Virus record (IMG/VR): IMGVR_UViG_3300033153_000868
Location: 50,220 to 114,219 of that record
Reading direction: 5' to 3' (one strand)
DNA length: 64,000 bases
Origin: a virus
Of this stretch, positions 59,556 to 64,000 are shown in pieces (position 1 is the stretch's first letter; every line of letters starts with the position of its first letter). The notes under the pieces are model-generated. The model saw only the letters and a program-made list of their open reading frames with translations, ran no database searches and was not told where the DNA came from. A program made the position numbers and the translations under genes.

Positions 59556-60131
59556 TTAAATTAAATATTGAGAACTTGATCCGCAGTTTCCTGATGGACA
59601 AGCTATTTTATTTAGTCTATTTTTAGCATAATTATATAATTGCATTCCATGTGCTGCAGATTGACAATATTCTACATTAGCAACAGCCGCATCAATTACT
59701 GTTCTTATATAACTCATTTCTGCTAACAATGATTGTTTTTCTGAATCTGGTTGGCATGCTTGCACTTCTAAATCACATAGTACTTCATAATAAGTAGTAA
59801 GTAATCTAGTTACTCTAAGATGATTGTATTCTACATATACTTTAGAGTTTGGTGATACACTATATTTAATAATATAAACACCATCTGGAATTTTTTCCTG
59901 TGTTGTACCACAGTCTGATTTTTGTATTGCCAGTGTACAAGCTGTAAGACACATATCAAAATCTTTGTCAACTTTTATAAGTACTGGTACAGAAAAACCT
60001 GGAAGAGTGATTAATAATTCTTCACAATCTACAGCAAGTTCTGAACTGTATTGACTTGTATCTTTAATACACAATAAATCACAGTTAGATACTGTGGGTA
60101 TTTCTAAACTTAATATATGTTTGCTTGCCAT
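59556..60131 (-). CDS. Cys-containing structural protein, unknown
   Basis: 191 residues, ATG 60131. Beta-rich first half (LSLEIPTVSNCDLLCIKD; LITLPGFSVPVLIKVD) and a helical second half (EKQSLLAEMSYIRTVIDAAVANVEYCQSA), with a C-terminal CPSGNCGSS. Ten or more cysteines. It lies between the putative abundant 401-residue protein and the zinc-ribbon gene. Possibly a head-fibre base or minor neck protein; I cannot name a family. Confidence 0.6.
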   Translation of the reverse strand: MASKHILSLEIPTVSNCDLLCIKDTSQYSSELAVDCEELLITLPGFSVPVLIKVDKDFDMCLTACTLAIQKSDCGTTQEKIPDGVYIIKYSVSPNSKVYVEYNHLRVTRLLTTYYEVLCDLEVQACQPDSEKQSLLAEMSYIRTVIDAAVANVEYCQSAAHGMQLYNYAKNRLNKIACPSGNCGSSSQYLI

Positions 60132-60158
60132 TTTTTAGTACTTTATTACACTATATAG

Positions 60159-60171
60159 ATAATATACAAAA
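60159..60171 (-). promoter_or_regulatory. AT-rich upstream element, second exact copy
   Basis: The minus strand reads TTTTGTATATTAT, identical to 48936-48948. It lies 28 bases before ATG 60131 and follows the terminator of the 401-residue gene. Candidate promoter element. Confidence 0.45.
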
Positions 60172-60184
60172 AATTACAGACAAT

Positions 60185-60220
60185 ATAAAATAAAAAGAGC
60201 AGGAGATTTCTCCCCTGCCC
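60185..60220 (-). terminator. Terminator after the 401-residue gene
   Basis: GCA-GGAG (60199-60205) pairs with CTCC-CC-TGC (60210-60218, two bulged bases), followed on the minus strand by CTTTTTATTTT. It starts about 30 bases after the stop. Confidence 0.75.
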
Positions 60221-60245
60221 TAATATTTAAAATAGAGTTCTCAGA

Positions 60246-61451
60246 TTATACTGCGTCTATATCTTGCTCATAAGGAACAAAATTACCAGCTGAATCTGCC
60301 CATGTTGCTAAAGCAGTCATAAGTTTTTCAACTTCTGCTTGAGCACCTGCATCAGAACATTTTACAAAAATCTTATATACATACTGATCATTATCAAACA
60401 CTCCAGATGGATTGTTGAATCTTGGCACAGAATGCTGAATATAATATGCTTTGTAAGTTGCACTTCTGTCAACAGCAGATAGTAATTCATCAGACATTTC
60501 AATTTCTCTGAATCTTGCACTATCAGCATTTCCTTGATTGTAAGGAGACTGACGGTATCTTTCAGACATAATTAAATCTCTAATTACTTCTTCACCTTGA
60601 GTTTGTTGCATCATACCAGGAGTTCTTGAAGCAACTCCACAGTCATTACATACTTCACCTGTTTCATCTAATTGAGAAACAATAATTTCTACAGGCTCAG
60701 CATTAAAGTGATCTCTTGTATCAAAAGAACAGTTACCAAATACAGTGTCTACATAAGCACCAACAAAGTTAGCAGCAGCACTTACTTGATCAGCAACTGG
60801 ATCAGTTGAAGGTACGTAAGTTCCGTCTAATGCTTGTTCAATAGTGTATGTTGTAGAAACACCTGCTACTGTAGCAACAATACCACCACCACTAGCTTCA
60901 GCTACAAAAGGCTTAATTAATGGATCAGCTAGAGCCATTTTTGCCATAGTTGCTAATACTAATACTGGATCAATGTACTCTTGTCCATCTACACAGCAAA
61001 TGTTTGCTGAATCAGCAATTGCATATGCATTGTGATTTAAGAATCTTAATGCTGGTGAACCTTTTACATCAATTCTTAGAAATTGTGTTTTACCACATGG
61101 TGCACAATCAGAAGCTAAAGATAAGCTTGCTGTAGCTTGTACAGCTGATTGACATGTTGCATCCCATAATCTTGTAATATATCTTGGGTTAATCCCTTTA
61201 GATTTTACAGATTCTTTGTACCCTCCGTGACCTGGATTGTTTCCAATAGTATCTTTAGAGTAGAATGAACCTTGAACTACGTAGCCAAGTGCTCCCTTTG
61301 CAGGTGCTCCTGGTAATGCTACTGATGCCCAAGTTGCATCACTTACTAAAGCTACTTGACCAGCAGTAAGAGCACTTGTTGCAGTACCCGCTGTATCTAG
61401 CGTGCTATCTGCAATAAACGTCTTGTTAAACGCATGATTAAAATAAGCCAT
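60246..61451 (-). CDS. Probably abundant structural protein, unknown fold
   Basis: 401 residues, ATG 61451. It has a beta-rich N-terminal part, Cys pairs (SDCAPCGKTQFL, CCVDGQEY, VCNDCG), and a long helical or acidic end (DAGAQAEVEKLMTALATWA). The sequence FLRIDVKGSPALRFLNHNAYAI is distinctive but I cannot assign it to a known capsid or tail family. Signals of high expression are a 126-base leader with two hairpins, an upstream AT-rich element and a strong terminator. It lies after the neck-type gene, so a head-tail or decoration component is the likely role. Not a sheath protein: no sheath motif is present. Confidence 0.6.
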   Translation of the reverse strand: MAYFNHAFNKTFIADSTLDTAGTATSALTAGQVALVSDATWASVALPGAPAKGALGYVVQGSFYSKDTIGNNPGHGGYKESVKSKGINPRYITRLWDATCQSAVQATASLSLASDCAPCGKTQFLRIDVKGSPALRFLNHNAYAIADSANICCVDGQEYIDPVLVLATMAKMALADPLIKPFVAEASGGGIVATVAGVSTTYTIEQALDGTYVPSTDPVADQVSAAANFVGAYVDTVFGNCSFDTRDHFNAEPVEIIVSQLDETGEVCNDCGVASRTPGMMQQTQGEEVIRDLIMSERYRQSPYNQGNADSARFREIEMSDELLSAVDRSATYKAYYIQHSVPRFNNPSGVFDNDQYVYKIFVKCSDAGAQAEVEKLMTALATWADSAGNFVPYEQDIDAV

Positions 61452-61466
61452 AATTATTAATTTTGT

Positions 61467-61486
61467 GTGAGGACCATTACCCTCAC
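61467..61486 (-). promoter_or_regulatory. Leader hairpin before the 401-residue gene
   Basis: GTGAGG (61467-61472) pairs with CCTCAC (61481-61486) over an eight-base loop, 15 bases before the ATG. A second five-pair hairpin lies at 61525-61540. These may protect the mRNA 5' end or modulate translation. Confidence 0.45.
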
Positions 61487-61544
61487 TGGTTATAAATAAA
61501 TGATTTTACCAGTTTACTCTGTCCGTAACTTCCTTGTTACTATA

Positions 61545-61556
61545 ATAATATACACA
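61545..61556 (-). promoter_or_regulatory. AT-rich upstream element before the 401-residue gene
   Basis: The minus strand reads TGTGTATATTAT, matching TGTATATTAT of the other copies. It lies about 94 bases before ATG 61451, upstream of the leader hairpins. Confidence 0.35.
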
Positions 61557-61577
61557 TTTTTTGTTTAAAATCATATA

Positions 61578-62282
61578 TTAATTATTTCTTTCTGCAGCTT
61601 GAGTACCTCTTTGTTGTTGAAACATATTTTCTATATCTCCTGCAATCAATGCAGCTGTATCATCTAAAATTACTTCAACAAGATCATCTTTAAATTGACA
61701 GTTTACATTTGTAGTACTCAATATACCGGTATAAGGATCAATACAACCCTCTACCTGAATAAGCACAGGTTTTTCATAATAAGTCAATATAGGATTAACA
61801 ATGTTAAAACTGCTATTCCTATATATTCTTATTGTATTTCCCAGCATTGTACAAAATGTTTCTCCCCAGTCAAAGTCTGGATTTTTTAAAGGATCCCTTA
61901 ATAACAATGATACATTAGCTTCTTCTGCTAAATAAACTGTCATTGACCTAGGTGTACAACAATCATCTTTTGCTTGAGTGGTTACTTTTTTAAATTCTAA
62001 ATATGTATCTATTGGAAAATTGTTTGATTCAAAATAATCATTTGTCTCAGCTCCAGTAAGAGATAACTCTCTAAGTAAAGGCTGTAAATCATCTATTCTT
62101 TTTTTAGATAGTTCATCACCTTCCTTATACATGTTACCTCCATGAAGATTTCTTCTACACCACTCTATCTGTGCTTTATTAAAAGCCTCAACAAATTGCC
62201 AACATTCTATATTATCATAGTCTTGACTATCAAGCTTATTTAGCCTTTGTTTTAATTTAATTAAGAGTGTACTATTTTCCAT
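61578..62282 (-). CDS. Probable neck or head-tail adaptor protein
   Basis: 234 residues, ATG 62282. Helical N-terminal region (LIKLKQRLNKLDSQDYDNIECWQ), then a beta-rich core (NPILTYYEKPVLIQVEGCID, CQFKDDLVEVILDD) and a helical end (AALIAGDIENMFQQQRG). This helix-strand-helix layout and the place after the capsid genes suggest an adaptor or ring protein that docks on the portal. No family can be named with certainty. Confidence 0.55.
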   Translation of the reverse strand: MENSTLLIKLKQRLNKLDSQDYDNIECWQFVEAFNKAQIEWCRRNLHGGNMYKEGDELSKKRIDDLQPLLRELSLTGAETNDYFESNNFPIDTYLEFKKVTTQAKDDCCTPRSMTVYLAEEANVSLLLRDPLKNPDFDWGETFCTMLGNTIRIYRNSSFNIVNPILTYYEKPVLIQVEGCIDPYTGILSTTNVNCQFKDDLVEVILDDTAALIAGDIENMFQQQRGTQAAERNN

Positions 62283-62294
62283 TAGTAATAATAT

Positions 62295-63314
62295 TTATGA
62301 GTTCCAATATGGTTCTACTTTTTCCATCAATGAAAGAAGCTGTTCTTCATTATCAGGTTTCATTAAGAACTCAAGCACTTCTGCTGGTCTTTTACCCATT
62401 CTAATACCACTATCAATAGGTTCAATCCAACCACCTGCTTTTGTTGTTATGAATCTGTAATACAGACCGTCTTTAATTAATGCTCTAATTTTTAATTCTT
62501 CCATTCCTAATTTTGAAACTTCTAAGAATTGACTTGCAGCTCTTTTCTTATTTGACTCTCCACCATTACCGTTTATATATGTATCCATATTTTCATACAT
62601 AATATCATTAGGAGTGTTCTTAGTATACTGCACACTATCTACATCAGTTACTTTAGCCACATACATTAACTTTGTAGGGTTTGTGTCATATAAACTTTGT
62701 AATGCTGATAACGCTTTATTTTTTAATTTTGTTAATTCAGTTCTTGTTGTAAGAGTTTCTTCAACAGTATCTAAATAAAATTTAGGATTATTTTGTGCTC
62801 TTTTTGCTTCTTTTAATGACGCAGCAACAATAGAAAATCCTCCTGCTTTTATTGCATGTAATTTTATTCTGTCATATGGATCTACCTCAGCATCTAAAAA
62901 TACTGGATCATTTCCACATCTTAATTGTATCTTATCCCAAAATTTAGAATTATCAGGTTTCATTATAGTAAGTTTATTCCAAAATTCTTTATCATCTGGA
63001 TCAACTAAATTAGCCGCTAATTCTGCTTCTAGTTCAGAAACAACTTTTCTGATTTCAGCAATTTTCTTTTTCTTTTCTTTTGGAGGTAGCATTTTTACTT
63101 CAGGAGCAAACTCATTTAATCCTGTAACATATCTTTTTACACCATTCATTTCTAAACATGCTAAAGACTCTTGATGAAATACTCCATCATGTAATGCTAA
63201 TCCATATTGTTCTAAACCCATATTTTCCTTGTTTGGATTAAAATAAGGTCTTATAGCAATAGTGCTACTTTTTTTTGTTTGTTGATACTTTTCAACAATT
63301 GTGTAATCTTCCAT
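62295..63314 (-). CDS. Conserved hypothetical protein near capsid genes
   Basis: 339 residues, ATG 63314. Mixed helical protein with a charged segment (PPKEKKKKIAEIRKVVSELEAELA), a Trp-containing repeat-like pair (FWNKLTIMKPDNSKFWDKIQL), and a conserved-looking core (DPYDRIKLHAIKAGGFSIVAASL). No catalytic motif. It is preceded by a hairpin-bearing gap that may start a new unit. It could be a scaffold or internal capsid component; not recognised. Confidence 0.5.
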   Translation of the reverse strand: MEDYTIVEKYQQTKKSSTIAIRPYFNPNKENMGLEQYGLALHDGVFHQESLACLEMNGVKRYVTGLNEFAPEVKMLPPKEKKKKIAEIRKVVSELEAELAANLVDPDDKEFWNKLTIMKPDNSKFWDKIQLRCGNDPVFLDAEVDPYDRIKLHAIKAGGFSIVAASLKEAKRAQNNPKFYLDTVEETLTTRTELTKLKNKALSALQSLYDTNPTKLMYVAKVTDVDSVQYTKNTPNDIMYENMDTYINGNGGESNKKRAASQFLEVSKLGMEELKIRALIKDGLYYRFITTKAGGWIEPIDSGIRMGKRPAEVLEFLMKPDNEEQLLSLMEKVEPYWNS

Positions 63315-63357
63315 TTTGGTTTTTTTAAAAATTAATAATTATTACTCTAGTCAAATT

Positions 63358-63373
63358 GTATACTGTAGTATAC
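63358..63373. promoter_or_regulatory. Short palindrome in the leader of the 339-residue gene
   Basis: GTATAC, four bases, GTATAC forms a perfect 6-4-6 palindrome 44 bases before ATG 63314. Possible operator or promoter part; no more can be said. Confidence 0.3.
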
Positions 63374-63399
63374 GCATCTATTATTACTAATATTTCTAA

Positions 63400-63419
63400 A
63401 GCAAGGTTTTACCCTTGCT
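63400..63419 (-). terminator. Hairpin after the 87-residue gene
   Basis: AGCAAGG (63400-63406) pairs with CCTTGCT (63413-63419) over six bases, 14 bases after the stop. The T content downstream on the minus strand is modest, so terminator or processing hairpin. Confidence 0.5.
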
Positions 63420-63432
63420 AAAGTTTTTGACT

Positions 63433-63696
63433 TTATTGTTGCTCAACTACTGGAATAACAATTTTTAATATGCCTTCTGTATGATATATATCTCCTGTTT
63501 TTAAACCAGCTGCAATTGCTGCAGCATTATCTAAATAAGAACTTGAAACAGCTACATCACGTACCCAAGAAATTACTTCATTTACATGCAGTAGTCTTGC
63601 GTTTCCTGTTTCTGCTCTTGATACACCTTCATAAGCAGGGCTCTCAAATTGTTGCTTCAACTTAGTTATTTGTTTTGGTGCTGCCATGATTGCCAT
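63433..63696 (-). CDS. Small structural protein with a common phage C-terminal module
   Basis: 87 residues from ATG 63696; a second ATG at 63687 (MAAPKQ) is equally possible. The C-terminal A-A-G-L-K-T-G-D-I-Y-H-T-E-G-I-L-K-I-V pattern resembles a small module often found at the ends of phage structural proteins. It lies directly behind the presumed capsid gene and its terminator, so a decoration or capsid-stabilising role is plausible. Confidence 0.6.
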   Translation of the reverse strand: MAIMAAPKQITKLKQQFESPAYEGVSRAETGNARLLHVNEVISWVRDVAVSSSYLDNAAAIAAGLKTGDIYHTEGILKIVIPVVEQQ

Positions 63697-63710
63697 ATTT
63701 ATTAGTTAAA

Positions 63711-63745
63711 AAATAAAAAAAGGGAGGAGGCATAAACCACCTCCC
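63711..63745 (-). terminator. Strong terminator after the presumed capsid gene
   Basis: GGGAGG-A-GG (63722-63730) pairs with CC-A-CCTCCC (63737-63745) with one mismatch and a six-base loop. It is followed on the minus strand by TTTTTTTATTTTTT. A typical strong terminator behind a highly expressed gene. Confidence 0.85.
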
Positions 63746-63763
63746 CTTTTAATTAAATAGTTC

Positions 63764-64000
63764 TTAGAATGATCCTCCTGTTACAGGGTTTCTCATTACA
63801 ATTTTAAGAACTTTAGTTGGATCCTTAACCCATATAGCTGGCATGGTCTGAGTCATATAAACTCTATATCCATTGAACTGACCAGTAGAAGCAAATCCTT
63901 GAGTTCTTCCCATGTAGTCCATAGTACCATTTTGGTAGAACCACTTAAGTTGATTATCCCAAGAAAGTTTCAACAAGTGAATGTTGTCATTTCCTTCATC
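63764..64000 (-). CDS. C-terminal part of a probable major capsid protein (start beyond the window)
   Basis: The frame is open to the window edge (78 residues); the TTG at 63976 is internal. The sequence MTQTMPAIWVKDPTKVLKIVMRNPVTGGSF has the character of the last strand region of HK97-type capsid proteins, but this is weak evidence. The stronger argument is context: the start of the structural block, followed by a strong terminator and then a small decoration-like gene. A tail or scaffold protein cannot be excluded. Confidence 0.5.
   Translation of the reverse strand, partial: DEGNDNIHLLKLSWDNQLKWFYQNGTMDYMGRTQGFASTGQFNGYRVYMTQTMPAIWVKDPTKVLKIVMRNPVTGGSF

Overview
The window looks like the late (virion and lysis) half of a crAss-like phage (order Crassvirales, or a close relative) infecting a member of the Bacteroidota. 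Four things support this. (1) The DNA is AT-rich and start codons lie behind A/T-rich leaders with no Shine-Dalgarno sequence, as in Bacteroidota. (2) One strand carries a continuous series of structural genes ending in several giant open reading frames. (3) A 4607-residue protein carries the double-psi-barrel RNA polymerase signature (an R-x-P-T stretch followed by ADFDIDK) known from the virion RNA polymerase of crAss-like phages. (4) The small neck genes, large nozzle-like gene and run of cargo-like proteins follow the crAss-like order. The evidence is pattern recognition only; no database search was possible. An Escherichia-type host, a tailless virus and a myovirus are all less consistent, since no sheath or tape-measure gene is visible.

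Layout. At the left edge, on the + strand, are the C-terminus of a class I ribonucleotide reductase large subunit and a small membrane protein. They converge at about 580-590 on the late block, which runs on the minus strand from 64000 down to 590. In transcription order the late block holds: the end of a probable major capsid protein (right edge); a small structural protein; a 339-residue unknown; a probable neck or adaptor protein; a probably abundant 401-residue structural protein; and small Cys-containing structural genes, one of them a 59-residue zinc-ribbon-like gene. Next comes a fibre and adhesin cluster (801-residue repeat fibre, a fibre split by a candidate +1 frameshift, a 581-residue spike, a 996-residue collagen-like fibre, a VWA/FN3 protein and a Cys-rich FN3 protein). 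After these come a metallophosphoesterase flanked by terminators, a conserved small gene, two neck/tail-ring proteins and a 2095-residue nozzle-like protein containing a VWA domain. The block ends with a 2028-residue multi-enzyme peptidoglycan-active protein, three cargo-like proteins (933, 987 and 1152 residues), the 4607-residue RNA polymerase and peptidase, a 1925-residue nuclease-like protein, and a holin.

How it fits together (inference). Capsid, neck and nozzle proteins build a short-tailed particle. The fibre cluster handles attachment. The 2028-residue protein may open and possibly reseal the cell wall. The 933-1152-residue proteins, the RNA polymerase polyprotein and the nuclease protein are probably carried in the particle and delivered into the cell, where the polymerase would transcribe early genes. 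The holin serves late lysis. Hairpin terminators follow the likely abundant genes, and a recurrent AT-rich element (TTTTGTATATTAT on the minus strand) precedes several transcription units.

There is no gene-free stretch longer than 300 bases, and no tRNA, CRISPR array, IS element or integrase was recognised.
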